A stretch of 64,000 nt of DNA from Urbifossiella limnaea (GTDB taxonomy: Bacteria; Planctomycetota; Planctomycetia; Gemmatales; Gemmataceae), in contig NZ_CP036273.1 in assembly GCF_007747215.1 (NCBI RefSeq), forward strand, positions 1,906,322-1,970,321, read 5' to 3'. Position 1 is the first letter of the stretch; every line of letters begins with the position of its first letter. Of this stretch, positions 28,501 through 38,200 are shown one piece after another. The position numbers and the translations under genes are program-made. A model generated the notes under the pieces. The model searched no databases. It saw nothing but the letters and a program-made list of their open reading frames with translations, and was not told the DNA's origin.

Positions 28501-28749
28501 GGTGATGGTAATGGGGGTCGTCACTTCCAGGGCGTTCGGCCCGAACTGGGTGCCGCCGGCGGTGCTGAGGAGGACGATGCCGCCGACCGCCGGGCCGGCG
28601 AACACGATGGTGTCGGCGTCCGGGGCGGCGTTCGCCAGGCCGACCGCGGCCCGCAGGGTGCCGGGGCCGGCGTCCGACAGATCGGTAACAGTGAAGGTGG
28701 CCGGGACGGTCCGGTCTTCCAGGGCTTCGGCGCGGAGTTGGACGGCCAT
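25552..28749 (-). CDS. Giant secreted protein: beta-helix with Gly-rich loop plus FG-GAP propeller (paralogue 1)
   Basis: A 1065-residue protein from MAVQLRAEALEDRTVPATF, the planctomycete 'LEDR' N-terminal motif. The order is a choice-of-anchor/right-handed beta-helix (repeated ITGSTLSGNTA-type rungs, about 75-640) interrupted by an extremely Gly-rich insert (about residues 121-365), followed by FG-GAP/VCBS-type repeats (GDVNGDGFADSILV, GDLDGDGTDEFVVTPD, GDVDNNGALDVVV) with Asp-rich calcium-binding loops. It ends FQDLGVFGGGALPGGVFVG. It is probably exported to the cell surface as an adhesin- or scaffold-like protein; the role is inferred. It is the last of four tandem paralogues in the direction of transcription. 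Confidence 0.87.
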   Translation of the reverse strand: MAVQLRAEALEDRTVPATFTVTDLSDAGPGTLRAAVGLANAAPDADTIVFAGPAVGGIVLLSTAGGTQFGPNALEVTTPITITGSGETLSRETIQSLRLIYVSPTGNLVLSNLTLSNGLARGGNGGTNLGDDGGGGGGGLGAGGAIYNQGTLTITGSTLSGNTARGGDGGAGANNAGSDAGGGGGGGGMGGNGGTTPDNGTDGGAGGGGFAGNGVGGAAPVGGGGGGTTSTANGAAGGVANGGTGGAAAVNGGAGGIGGGGGGGGDEGTGGAGGIGGGGGGSGEDDGVDDANRGGAGGFGGGGGGGGEDNGGGAGGFGGGGGGAANGGSAAQTGGTAGTFGGTGGSTLATRGSGGGGGGAGLGGAIFNDGGTITITGSTISTNTATGGTGGVAGGTAAAGGAGSGTGGGVFNRLGTVTVQNSTITGNIASGDGGGIGNTATLSLTNTTVSANTATTGVGGGIEQSGGTAVVTILGSNLTGNTSTQSGGALDVFGGSATITDTNVTGNKSTTINGGGLEFRSAGTVTINRVTVSGNQAAAGFGGGFRILSGTVNILNTTVVDNTSAGGGGFSIAGGTVSIVNSTITSNTDTGAAASRSGGVSATVGTVTLANSVIANNTTADAVARDVRGTFVAAGSKTNFLTFVDANTNLANGVNGNVVGADPLLGPLQSNGGPTQTRLPLAGSPLINAGSTTSVPAGTPFDQRGSGFLRVIGSAVDIGAVEVQPPFPLLVSGPANGAAAVFVPNPAGAYPASPAATVAPFGANGANVRAAAGDVNGDGFADSILVTGPGVPIRVAVVSGADDTTVLVAPFDPFGGGFTGGGYVAVGDLDGDGTDEFVVTPDQGGGPRVSVFSRNPDGTTAVRANFLGIDDASFRGGARAALGDVDNNGALDVVVAAGFGGGPRTAIFTGASVLAGSPARLVNDFFAFPGTDAVNLRNGSFVAAGDVTGDGFADLIFGGGPGGAPRVFILSGALVSAGQVDAAQATPVANFFVGGNVNDRGGVRVAATDADGDSKADVAVGSGEGSPANVRVYLGKDFVGSGEPATFQDLGVFGGGALPGGVFVG
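27660..28390. repeat. Low-complexity (GCC)n / GGN-codon expansion
   Basis: About 730 bp dominated by GCCGCC-type triplets on the plus strand, which read on the minus strand as Gly-Gly-X codons. It encodes a PE_PGRS-like glycine-rich segment inserted between rungs of the beta-helix of the paralogue 1 protein. It is prone to in-frame expansion and contraction and to assembly error. Confidence 0.85.
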
Positions 28750-28833
28750 CGGACGGCTCCGTTGTGTCGGTGTGTGGGCGCGACCCACGGTACTCGACAC
28801 AACGGCGGCGTCTGACACAATAAGTCCCGTCGG

Positions 28834-31676
28834 TCAGCCCACGAACACGCCGCCCGCCAGCGCCCCGCCGCCGAACACGCTCAGGTCCTGGAACGTAGCC
28901 GGCTCGCCGCTGCCGACGAAGTTCGTGCCGAGGTACACCCGCACCTTCGCCGGCGACCCCTCGCCGCTCCCCGCCGCCACGTCGGCCTTGTTGTCGCCGT
29001 CGGCGTCCTTTGCCGCCAGCCGCACCCCGCCGCGGTCGGTCGAGTTGTTGGCGACGAAGAAGTTGGCGACCGGCGTGGCCTGCGCCCCGGCCACGTTGCC
29101 GGCGGACACGAGCGCCCCGCTGAGGATGAACACCCGCGGGGCGCCGCCCGGGCCGCCGCCGAAGATGAGGTCGGCGAAGCCGTCGCCGTCCACGTCACCG
29201 GCCGCCACGAACACGCCGTTGCGGAGTGTCGTGGCGTCGGCCCCGGGGAAGGCGAAGAAGTCGTTCACCAGCCGGGTAGGGGCGCCGGACAGCGTGGTGC
29301 CGTCGAACACGGCCGTCCGCGGGCCGCCGAGGAAGCCGGCGCACACGATCAGGTCCGGGGTGCCGTCGGCGTTCACGTCGCCCAGCGCGGCGCGGGCGCC
29401 GCCGCGGAAGTTGGGGTCGTCGATGCCGAGGAAGTTCACCAGCCGGGTGGTCGTCGCGTCGGCGTTGCGGGTGAAGACGCTCACCCGCGGGCCGCCGCCC
29501 TCGTCGGGGGTGACCACGAACTCGGCCTTGCCGTCGCCGTCGATGTCGGCGGCGGCGGCGAACCCGCCGCCGGTGAAGTTGGGGTCCTGGAACGGGTCGA
29601 ACGCGGCGACGAGCACGGTGGCGTTGTCCACCCCGCTGACGACCGTCACCCGGACCGGCCCGCCCGGCCCGGTCACCAGGACGGTGTCGTTAGTCCCGTC
29701 CCCGTCCACGTCCGCGGTCGCGGTTCGGACGGTTCCGCCGAACCCACTCAGGCCGGACACGGTGGCCGGCGTCGTCCCGTACAGCCCGGCCGCGTCCGGC
29801 GTGTACAGCTGTGCCGTCCCGTCGGCCGGTCCGCTGACCGCGAGGACGGAGCTCGCAGTCGGTGCGTTGTTCACGGGGGTGACGGTGACGGACACGGTCG
29901 CGGTGGCGGACCCGCCGTTCCCGTCGGACACGGTGTAGGTGAACGAGTCGGACCCGCTGAAGTTCGCCGCCGGGGTGTACGTGACGCCGGTCGGGGTGAA
30001 CGTGACCGTGCCGTTCGTCCCCTGCGTGACCGCGGTGACGGTCAGCGGGTCGCCGTCCGCGTCCGTGTCGTTCCCGCGGGGGTCGATCGTGCCGGCCACC
30101 TCCTCGCTCGTGGTCAGCGTGTCCGCGACCGCGACGGGGGGGTGTTGGCCGGGGTCAGAACCACGTCGTTCCCGTCCCCGCCGACGTAGCTGATGGTGAA
30201 CGTCTGGCCGTTCGCCGTGAGCACCCCGCCTTCCGGCAGGCCGGCGAACGTCCCGGTGACGGGGTCGGCCCCGAGGTTGTCGATGAGCGTGACGGTCTGC
30301 CCCATCGGCACGAGGGGGCCGGTGCGGTTGAACGTCAGAACCCCGCCCGTCAGGTCGATCGTGTCGAGCGGGTCGGCCGGCTCGACCTGAAACACGCCGC
30401 CGGTGGCGATCGCGAACCCGCCGCCCCCCGGTGCCAGGTTCAGGTTCAGCGAAGCGACCTTCTCGGACGCGGTGGCGGTCACGTCCAGCAGCCCGTCGGC
30501 GTTGACCCGGATGCCCGCGGTGTCGGCGATCTCGGACGCGTTGACGAGGCGGAGGGCCGCCGACCTGGCGGCCCCGATGGCGTCGCCGACGGTGATGGCG
30601 CCAGACAGCGCGGCGTCGGTGGTGGTCGTGTTCAGGAGGAGCACGCCGTCCCGGACGAGCGTCGCGCCGGTGAGGGTGTTCGCGGCCGGCATGGCGAACT
30701 CGATCGTGCCCGTGCCCGTCTTGACGAGGGTCGCGGGAAAGTCCACCTGGGAGAGTGACGTTGAGACGAGGAGGTCCGTGGCCCCGGGGCCGTCGGCGAC
30801 GTCGAACCGGAAGAGCACACCCAGCGACGCCAGTTCCCCCGGCGCGTCGATGACCGACCCGGCCGCGCCGTTGCTGCTCACGATGCCGCCTGACTGAAGA
30901 TGGAAGGTGCCGGCGAGATTCAACCGGCCCCCGTCGACGTTGAGGGAGGTCAAACTGTCAATCGCCCCGCCCGGCACGTTCACCCGTCCGTCGCCGTTGA
31001 CCGTCAGCGTCGTGTCGCTCCGGAGCTCGAAGTTGTTGGTCGGCCCGAACTGGAGTACGGCGGTGCCCGCCGCCCCGACCCCGTCCCCGACGACGACGTT
31101 GCCCGACAGCCCCCGGTTGAGCGTGTCCGTCCGCAACTCCAACACGCCGTCGGCGACCGTCGTCGTCCCTCGGTAGGTGTTCCCGACCGTAGTTGAGAGG
31201 ATGATCGTGCCGGTGCCAGTCTTCGTGAACCCCCGTAGACCGGTGATCGGGGCCGAGACGAGCAGGAAGCCGGGGAAGCCGGGGTGATTGATGACGGCAT
31301 CCGCGTTCGTCAGCACCAGGCCGCCGGGGCCGGCGATCACGTTGGTGGAGGCCGTCGTGTCCTGGATGTTGACGGCCGCACCCGCCGCGTCGAGGGTCAG
31401 GTCGGTGTTGAGGACCAGGGTGACGTCGGAGCCGGCGTCGAACTGGATCCTCGCCACGTCCATCCCGGCGATGTCCATGACGACGTTGGGGTCCACGGTG
31501 TTGAACACGACGACGGTGTCCACGTCGGCCGCGGTCGGCGCCACGTCCCCGACCCAGTTGGCGCCGGTGCTCCAGTTGTCGTCCGCCCCGCCGCCGTCCC
31601 AGGTGAACGTGGACGGGTTGACGCGGGTCTCCAGCGGGGTGACCCCGAGGCGGGAGCGGCGGGAACGGGCAGACAT
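28834..31676 (-). pseudogene. Giant secreted protein paralogue 2 (PATR / cadherin-like / FG-GAP), frameshifted
   Basis: Two abutting frames belong to one gene. The 5' part (31676 to 30114, 520 aa; MSARSRRSRLGVTPLETRV start) holds autotransporter-associated beta-strand repeats (FTKTGTGTIILSTT, YRGTTTVADGVLELRT). It then runs into junk after NTPP and stops. The 3' part (to 28834) continues with a cadherin/VCBS-like domain (NDTDADGDPLTVTAV, DSFTYTVSDGNGGSATATVSV) and FG-GAP repeats ending GGALAGGVFVG. Adding one base to the run of seven G at 30136-30142 restores NTPPVAVADTLTTSEEVAG and a single 947-residue protein. Either a real mutation, phase variation or a base-call error. Confidence 0.85.
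30136..30142. other. Homopolymer G7 frameshift site
   Basis: A run of seven G (seven C in the coding strand) is where the reading frame of paralogue 2 breaks. Eight would restore it. The restored peptide reads through a conserved cadherin-like linker, so the site of the indel is well determined. Confidence 0.85.
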
Positions 31677-31856
31677 GGTTCGGCTCGTGGAAGCTGAACG
31701 GATTCCGGCTCACCGCCCCTCAGGATGGGCAATCTGGGCAGGAAAGTGAATCGGGCAGTATCGATGGTATTTCGGTCAAAACGGCACACCAAGGGGAATC
31801 CGCCGCCGCGCGGTAGAATCCCGCGCGGCGGCCCGGCAAAGTGGGAACGCGGCCGG

Positions 31857-34800
31857 TCAGCCGACGAACACGCCGCCCGCCAGCGCCCCGCCGCCGAGCA
31901 CGCTGAGGTCCTGGAACGTACCGGGCTCGCCGCCGCCGGTGAAGTTCGCCCCCAGGTACACCCGCACCTTCGCGGGCGAACCCTCGCCGCTCCCCGCCGC
32001 CACGTCCGCCCGCGCGTCGCCGTCGGCGTCCACGGCCGCCACCCGAACGCCGCCGCGGTCGTTCACGTTCCCCGCCACGAAGAAGTTCGCCACCGGCGCC
32101 GCCTGCGCCGCGTCCACCTGGCCGGCGCTGACGAGCGCGCCCGACAGGATGAACACCCGCGGCGCCCCGCCCGGGCCGCCGCCGAAGATCAGGTCGGCGA
32201 ACCCGTCGCCGGTCACGTCGGAGGACGCCACGAAGGTGCCGTTGCGGAGGTTCACCGCGTCGGTGCCGGGGAACGCGAAGAAGTCGTTGACGAGCCGCAC
32301 CGGTGCCCCCGCCAGCACGCTCTGGCCGGTGAAGATCGCCGTCCGCGGCCCGCCGCCGAACCCGGCCGACACGACCACGTCCGGCACCCCGTCGCCGTTC
32401 ACGTCGCCGAGCGCGGCGCGGGCGCCGCCGCGGAAGTTGGGGTCGTCGATGCCGAGGAAGTTGGCGCGGACCGTGGTGGTCCCGTCGGCGTTGCGGCCGA
32501 ACACCGACACCCGCGGGCCGCCGCCCTCGTCCGGGGTGACGACGAACTCGTCGGTGCCGTCGCCGTCCAGGTCGCGGGCGGCGACGAACCCGCCGCCGGT
32601 GAAGTTGCCGCCGAACGGGTCGAACGGCGCCACCAGCACGGTGCTGTTGTCCACGCCCGAAATCACCGCCAGCCGCAGCGCCGTGCCGGGGCCGGTGACG
32701 AGGACGGTGTCCGCCGTGCCGTCGCCGTTCACGTCGCCGCCCGCCACGCGGAGCGTTCCGGAAAATCCCGGGAACGGCTGGAGCGTCGCGGCCGGCGAGC
32801 CCGGGTACTGGCCGGAGGCGTTCGGCACGAACACCGCCGCCGCCCCGGATTGCTGGCCGATCACCAGATTCCGGCTCGGCGCCACCGGCGGCGTCGTGTC
32901 GGCGAGCGTCAGCGTGAACGCCGCCGGAGTGCCGACGATCACCCCGGGCCCGGTCGTGATGCCGAACACGGCCGTCTCGTTCCCCTCGATGAGCACGTCG
33001 GCGTCGGTGGGGACGGTGAACGTGGCGGTGTTCGAGCCGTCGGCGAACGTTCCGGTGACGGGGCCGGGGGCGTAGTCGACGCCAGCGGTCGCGGTCCCGC
33101 CGGTCGTGGTCACGGTCACCGTCAGCGGGCCGGTGGTGCTGGTGCGGGTCAGCGCCACGACGGGGGTGGTGCCCTCGGCGGCGGTCGCGGTCGTGGTCTG
33201 GAAGCGGACCGCGCCGGTCGGGGCGTCCCCCATCGTGAACGCCGAGATCGCCAGCGGGGTCGCGCCGAGGTCGGTCGCGGCGCCGGTCGCCAGGTCGATT
33301 CGGTAGAGGCGGGTGTTCCCGCCGACGACCAGCGAGGCGTACCCGGCCCCGACCGCGGGCGAGCCGCCCGGCGCGGGCGAGGTCACCGCCGCCGGGAGGT
33401 CGAAGCCGGCGACGCTGGAGAAGTCGAGGGGGGTGCCGTTCTGGGTGATCGGGCCGACGGCGGTGGTGAGGCTCGAGGCCGGGGCCTGGATCAGCAGCGA
33501 GTTCGAGGCCGCGTCCAGGACGTACAGCGTGGTCGGGCCGCCGACCCCGGGCGCCTGGCCGAAGCTGTTGGAGTACGCCGCCGCCACCGCCGCCGTGGCG
33601 GCCCCGTTGATCGCCGGGGCGGTGGCGGTCACGGCCCCGCTCGTGGGGCTGATGGCGAAGCTCTGCCCGGCGGACGTGACCACCCGGATCGCGTCGGCCG
33701 CCGGGTTGAAGTCGAACCCGTAGCTGGTCGTGGCCGGGCTCGGCAGGCCGCCGAGGATGGCCACGCCCCCGCTGGTGCCGACGACCGTGGCCGCCCCGGA
33801 CTGCGGGTTGATCTGGTACAGGGAGCCGGTGCCGCCGGCGTTCACGCCCAGGGCGTACAGCTGCCCGGTGTTCGGGCGGAAGTCGATCCCGACGAGCGTT
33901 TCGCCGCCGGCGATGCCGGTGACGAACGCCGAGGTTGAGGTGCCGGGCGTACTGGTGTTGAACCGGACGAGGATGGCGGTGCCGGCACTCACGCCGGCCA
34001 GGCCAAAGGCCGGAAAGCCGCCGAAGTCGTTCTGGACGGCCAGCCCGCTCACCGCCGCCCCGCTGCCGATCGTCCCGATCAGCGTCCCCGCACCGGTCAC
34101 CAGGTTGACGGTGTAAAGCCGCGACACGCCGCCGACGGTCAGCGCTGCGAAGCCGGCCCCGGACGTGACCGCCGTGCCCGACGTACCCACGTTGATGCCG
34201 GCCGGGATGTCGAACCCGTTGACCTCGGTGACGTCGCCGACGCCGAGCACCCCGACCAGGGTGCCGATCGGCGTGGCCGGACTCGAGATGAGGTAGAGCG
34301 AGTCGGCGGCCGAACCGATGGCGTAGAGGGTCGTGGCGATCGCGTTCGGCGTGTTGTTGGTGTAGCCGGCACCCGTGAGCCCCAACGACGTACTGGCGGG
34401 CGTCTGCTCCGCCAGCGTCGTCCCCGTGTTCGGGTTGATGGCGAAGTTGTCCCCGTCGGAGCCGACGACGCGGATGGCGTCCGCGGCCGGGTTGAAGTCG
34501 AAGACGTAGGCGGTGCCGGCGGTGGCGGGGTTCGTCAGGCCGCCGCCGTTGGTGACGGTGACGCCGCCGGTCGGCCCGACCGGCGTGGCCCGGCCGGTGC
34601 GGACGGAGATGTCGTAGAGGGTGCCGGTGTTGCTACCCGCGCTGGTGGTGGTCACGCCCAGCGCGTACAGGTGGCCATTCTGCGGGCGGAAGTCGATGCC
34701 GACGAGCCGCTCGTTGGCGGAGACGTTGGTGACCGCGACGGTGGTGGTGAGGTTCGGGCTGGCCGTGTCGAACCCGAGCAGCGTCGCGGTTCCGTTGCCG

Positions 34801-34889
34801 ACGCCGGTGAGGGCGTAGGCCACGACGGGGGTGACGCGGTCTTCGAGCGGCTCGCAGCGGAGAGCGGCCGGGCGGGAGGGGCGGGCCAT
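31857..34889 (-). CDS. Giant secreted protein: two DUF4394 modules, Calx-beta, FG-GAP (paralogue 3)
   Basis: A 1010-residue protein from MARPSRPAALRCEPLEDRVTP. Two DUF4394 units follow (VAYALTGVGNGTATLLGFD... near 20-290 and a second from about 300), each with the LVGIDFRP-x-LYALGV and FDFNPAADAIRVV motifs. A Calx-beta domain (TATAGVDYAPGPVTGTFADG) precedes the FG-GAP block, which ends FQDLSVLGGGALAGGVFVG. DUF4394 is predicted to form a beta-propeller-like fold. It is an extracellular modular protein; the ligand is unknown. The longer frame up to 35057 is rejected because the LEPLEDR motif sits at the N-terminus in all paralogues. Confidence 0.87.
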   Translation of the reverse strand: MARPSRPAALRCEPLEDRVTPVVAYALTGVGNGTATLLGFDTASPNLTTTVAVTNVSANERLVGIDFRPQNGHLYALGVTTTSAGSNTGTLYDISVRTGRATPVGPTGGVTVTNGGGLTNPATAGTAYVFDFNPAADAIRVVGSDGDNFAINPNTGTTLAEQTPASTSLGLTGAGYTNNTPNAIATTLYAIGSAADSLYLISSPATPIGTLVGVLGVGDVTEVNGFDIPAGINVGTSGTAVTSGAGFAALTVGGVSRLYTVNLVTGAGTLIGTIGSGAAVSGLAVQNDFGGFPAFGLAGVSAGTAILVRFNTSTPGTSTSAFVTGIAGGETLVGIDFRPNTGQLYALGVNAGGTGSLYQINPQSGAATVVGTSGGVAILGGLPSPATTSYGFDFNPAADAIRVVTSAGQSFAISPTSGAVTATAPAINGAATAAVAAAYSNSFGQAPGVGGPTTLYVLDAASNSLLIQAPASSLTTAVGPITQNGTPLDFSSVAGFDLPAAVTSPAPGGSPAVGAGYASLVVGGNTRLYRIDLATGAATDLGATPLAISAFTMGDAPTGAVRFQTTTATAAEGTTPVVALTRTSTTGPLTVTVTTTGGTATAGVDYAPGPVTGTFADGSNTATFTVPTDADVLIEGNETAVFGITTGPGVIVGTPAAFTLTLADTTPPVAPSRNLVIGQQSGAAAVFVPNASGQYPGSPAATLQPFPGFSGTLRVAGGDVNGDGTADTVLVTGPGTALRLAVISGVDNSTVLVAPFDPFGGNFTGGGFVAARDLDGDGTDEFVVTPDEGGGPRVSVFGRNADGTTTVRANFLGIDDPNFRGGARAALGDVNGDGVPDVVVSAGFGGGPRTAIFTGQSVLAGAPVRLVNDFFAFPGTDAVNLRNGTFVASSDVTGDGFADLIFGGGPGGAPRVFILSGALVSAGQVDAAQAAPVANFFVAGNVNDRGGVRVAAVDADGDARADVAAGSGEGSPAKVRVYLGANFTGGGEPGTFQDLSVLGGGALAGGVFVG

Positions 34890-35044
34890 CGGAACCTCGG
34901 GGGGGTGTTCGGGTGCCGGCTCCCGACCGGACACAGGTCGGGGCACGTCCAGAGTACCCACCCCCGAGGAGAAACTGTTCAAAGATCGGGCGAGAATAAT
35001 GCATGTCCAATCTGCCCAACCGCTACAACCGGCCCCCGGCACTG

Positions 35045-38000
35045 CTACCCCACCCACACGCCGCCAGGGACGCCGGCACTGAACGGGTCGAGCACCTGGT
35101 TCACGCCCGGCTCGGAGCTGGTGCCGAATGCCGCCGCCAGCGCCGGCCCGCTGTACACCCGCACCGACGACGCCTCGCCGGTGCCGCTACCGGTCACCAG
35201 GTCGGCCCGGCCGTCGGCGTCCAGGTCGACCACCGCCACCCTCAGCCCGCCGCGGCGGTTCAGGTCGCCGGCGAAGAAGTTGTTCAGCACCAGCCCGTTC
35301 GCCAGGTTCGCCGGGTCGTCCAGGTTCACGTCCAGGTTCGACAGGCCGAACAGCTTCGCCCCGCTCACGACCCGCACCCGCGGCCCGCCGCCCGGCCCGC
35401 CGCCGGCGATGACGTCCGCCACGCCGTCGCCGCTCACGTCGCCGGCGGCGATGAACGCCCCGCCGCGCTGCGAACTCTCGAACACGAACAGGTTGGCCAG
35501 CGGGGTCGTCGTCGGCTTGCCGCCGGCGGCGCCCGCGAACCCCGTCCCGTTCCAGATGGTGATGCGCGGGCCGCCGCCGTTCCCCGCGGCGATCAGCAGG
35601 TCGTTCCGGCCGTCGCCGTTCACGTCCGCGATCGCCGGCCGGCCGCCGAGCCGGGTGCCCTCGTTCTCGCCGCTCGCCCCCTGCAGGTCGGCCAGGCCGT
35701 TGAACGCCGCCAGGAGGGTGAACCCGGCCCCGCTGAACACCCGCACCGGCAACTCGCGGTTGGTCGGCCCGGTGAACGCGTCGGTCGCGTCCGGCGTGAC
35801 GGCGATGTCGTCCGTCCCGTCCCCGTCCAGGTCGCCGACGGCCACGAACAGCCCGCCGGCGTAGCCGTCGAACAGCGAAAACTGGGTGAGCACCGACTGG
35901 TCGGTCCCGCGGAGCACCTTCACCAGGCCCGCGCCGGCGCCGGTGGCCGCCACGATGTCGAGTACGCCGTCGCCGTCCAGGTCCCCCTGGGCGACGTGGA
36001 TTTCTCCCCCGAAGCCGGGGAACAACGACACCGACTGCGGGGACCCGTACTGCCCGCCGGTCGAAGTGAACCGCAGGCCGGTCCCGCCCCCCGGCCCGGT
36101 CACCACCAGCGGCGTCGGTGAGTCGACCGCGGTGGTGTCGGTCGCGGTGTTGTCGGCGGGGGTCGTGTCGAGGAGGTCGGCGGGCATCGGCGTCGCGGCG
36201 GACGCGACCGCGGTGATGATGCCGGTGAACGCGGGGTCGAGCGTCCCGGTCACGGTGTACGTCACCGTGCCGCCGGCCGCCAGGTTCACGGCCTGGGCGA
36301 TGTTCCCGGTCCCGCCCGCCGCCCCGCTCGACCCGGTGCCGGTGTACGCCGCCGTCCACGTCACGCCGGTCAGTTGGGTCGGGAACGTGGCGCTCGCCGC
36401 GATGCCGGTGATGCCGATCGGGGAGTTGTTCCGCACCACGACCGTGTACGTCACGGCGGACCCCACGGGCGTGGTCGTGAGGCCGTCGCTCGCGGTCACG
36501 GTCAGGAAGTTGAACAGGATCGGCGCCGGCTCGACCTGGGCGAAGGTCTGGGTCCCGCGGTTCGAGAACGTGATCCCTCCCATCAGCCCGCCGGCCGGGT
36601 CGGCGGCGATCGTGAAGAACGGGTCGGTCGCCCCGGTCAGGTCGTTGTTCAGCTCGTCGGTGCCGGGGCCGCCGTTCACGGTCACGGGGAACGCGGTCGG
36701 GACGATGTCGAACGTGTCGGCCCCGTCCTCACCCTGGAGCTCCGTCGGTAGCGCAGTCGACTGGACGATGAACGTGTCGGCGACCGGGCCGCCGATCACG
36801 AAAAGAAAACCCACCCCCGCGGCCTGCGTGAAGTTCAGGGTGACGGTGTTGCTACCCCCGCCGGCTTCGACTGCCACCACTTGCTTGCCCGCGACGTTCA
36901 CCGTCACGAACGTGGGGGTCGCCCCGCTGTTCACCTGCAACCGGCCGGCCGGCCCGTTCACCACGTTGATGGTGTCGGCGGCGGCCGTGGCGTTCACGAC
37001 GAAGCCGCCGTTGCCCGCCGTGTCCGTCACGGCGGCCAGGCCCGTGAAGGTGACGGTCTGCGTGCTCGGGCCGGCCTGGGTAAGGGTGCCGTCGGTGGCG
37101 CTCGTGGCGGTGAGGCTGCCGCCGGCGCTCGACCCGCCCGCGTTGACGAGGGTGTTGGCGGTGCCGGCCCCGCCGTGGAAGACGATGCCGCCGGTCGGGG
37201 CGAACATGTCGCCGACCGGGTTGTTGATCGTGAGCGTGTCGTCCCCGTTCCCGCCGAGGAAGCTGAACGACGTGATGCCGCTGAACGCGACCGGGGTGCC
37301 GCCGTTGAGCGTGTACGACCCGGAGTTCCCGTTCGTCGCGTTCACCACGAGGGTGTCGTTCCCGCCCGTCCCGCCGACGGTACGGCTCGTCAGGCTCGCG
37401 GTCAGGCTGAGGATGGCGGGGTTGCCGCCGATCGCGCCGACGGAGGTGAGCACCCCCGTCGTCAGGTTTACCGTGTACAGGTTGGTGGTGCCGGCCTGCC
37501 GCGCGGTGGCGAACGCGGTGGCCACGCCGCCCACCGAGACGATCTCCATCCCGTAGGCGAACTGTGCGATGAACCCGGTATCGCCGACATTGGTCACCTG
37601 GCCGCCGTTCGGGGACGGGGTGCCGTTCAGCCCGCCGACCGTGACCAGGTCATCGGTGCTGAAGTTCAACCCGAACAGGGTGGTCGTCTGGGCGAACCCG
37701 TCGTTGTTCGTGTACGCCACCCCGTTCAGGCCCGTGTTCGACGTGTTCGTGTCCGTGCCGACCAGCGCCCCGGTGACCGGGCTGACCCGGAAGTTCTGCC
37801 CGGAGTCGGCGATGACGCGGATCAGATCGACGTTCGGGTTGAAGTTGAACCCGCCGAATTGGGTGTCCAGGTATGTCGTCGTCCACGGCGTGCTGCCGAC
37901 CTGGGTGGCGGCGCCGGTCGTGGGGTTGAGGGTGTAGATTCGGGCGGTGCGGGTCGCCCCGTCGTCCACCAGCCCGAGGGCGTAGAGCTGGCCGGTCGCC

Positions 38001-38200
38001 GGGCGGACGTCGATGCCGACAATCAGCTCCCCCGCTTGCAGGCCGGTGATGGTGTCCGAGTCGGCGATCGTGCCGGGCGTGGCGCTGTCGAACGTGAGAA
38101 GGACGTTGGCGTTGGTCAGCCCGAACAGGGTGGCTGGAGTGACACGGTCTTCGAGCGGCTCGATGCGGCCGGACAGGGGGCGCGGGGCGGGGCGGCGCAT
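35045..38200 (-). CDS. Giant secreted protein: DUF4394, DUF11, FG-GAP (paralogue 4)
   Basis: A 1051-residue protein from MRRPAPRPLSGRIEPLEDRVTP. One DUF4394 module (about 20-270, with ELIVGIDVRPATGQLYALG and FNFNPNVDLIRVIAD) is followed by repetitive beta segments (FSFLGGNGDDTLTINNP), a DUF11-like domain (VTYTVVVRNNSPIGITGIA ... GTVTYTVTGTLDP) and FG-GAP repeats. The C-terminus (VLDPFSAGVPGGVWVG) is a diverged form of the GGVFVG ending. It is the first gene of the four-gene tandem array and the most divergent at its C-terminus. Confidence 0.87.
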   Translation of the reverse strand: MRRPAPRPLSGRIEPLEDRVTPATLFGLTNANVLLTFDSATPGTIADSDTITGLQAGELIVGIDVRPATGQLYALGLVDDGATRTARIYTLNPTTGAATQVGSTPWTTTYLDTQFGGFNFNPNVDLIRVIADSGQNFRVSPVTGALVGTDTNTSNTGLNGVAYTNNDGFAQTTTLFGLNFSTDDLVTVGGLNGTPSPNGGQVTNVGDTGFIAQFAYGMEIVSVGGVATAFATARQAGTTNLYTVNLTTGVLTSVGAIGGNPAILSLTASLTSRTVGGTGGNDTLVVNATNGNSGSYTLNGGTPVAFSGITSFSFLGGNGDDTLTINNPVGDMFAPTGGIVFHGGAGTANTLVNAGGSSAGGSLTATSATDGTLTQAGPSTQTVTFTGLAAVTDTAGNGGFVVNATAAADTINVVNGPAGRLQVNSGATPTFVTVNVAGKQVVAVEAGGGSNTVTLNFTQAAGVGFLFVIGGPVADTFIVQSTALPTELQGEDGADTFDIVPTAFPVTVNGGPGTDELNNDLTGATDPFFTIAADPAGGLMGGITFSNRGTQTFAQVEPAPILFNFLTVTASDGLTTTPVGSAVTYTVVVRNNSPIGITGIAASATFPTQLTGVTWTAAYTGTGSSGAAGGTGNIAQAVNLAAGGTVTYTVTGTLDPAFTGIITAVASAATPMPADLLDTTPADNTATDTTAVDSPTPLVVTGPGGGTGLRFTSTGGQYGSPQSVSLFPGFGGEIHVAQGDLDGDGVLDIVAATGAGAGLVKVLRGTDQSVLTQFSLFDGYAGGLFVAVGDLDGDGTDDIAVTPDATDAFTGPTNRELPVRVFSGAGFTLLAAFNGLADLQGASGENEGTRLGGRPAIADVNGDGRNDLLIAAGNGGGPRITIWNGTGFAGAAGGKPTTTPLANLFVFESSQRGGAFIAAGDVSGDGVADVIAGGGPGGGPRVRVVSGAKLFGLSNLDVNLDDPANLANGLVLNNFFAGDLNRRGGLRVAVVDLDADGRADLVTGSGTGEASSVRVYSGPALAAAFGTSSEPGVNQVLDPFSAGVPGGVWVG

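Noticed and set aside
25471-28815. Very long plus-strand frame of about 1114 codons opposite the beta-helix/FG-GAP gene
   Set aside because: It mirrors the real gene and is rich in Arg/Ala/Val repeats with no domain. High GC lowers stop-codon frequency. The minus-strand frame has clear FG-GAP and beta-helix motifs.
30114-30150. Programmed ribosomal frameshift in paralogue 2
   Set aside because: The shift is in a plain G7/C7 run without a slippery heptamer of known type or a downstream stimulatory structure that I can see. A mutation, phase variation or base-call error is simpler.
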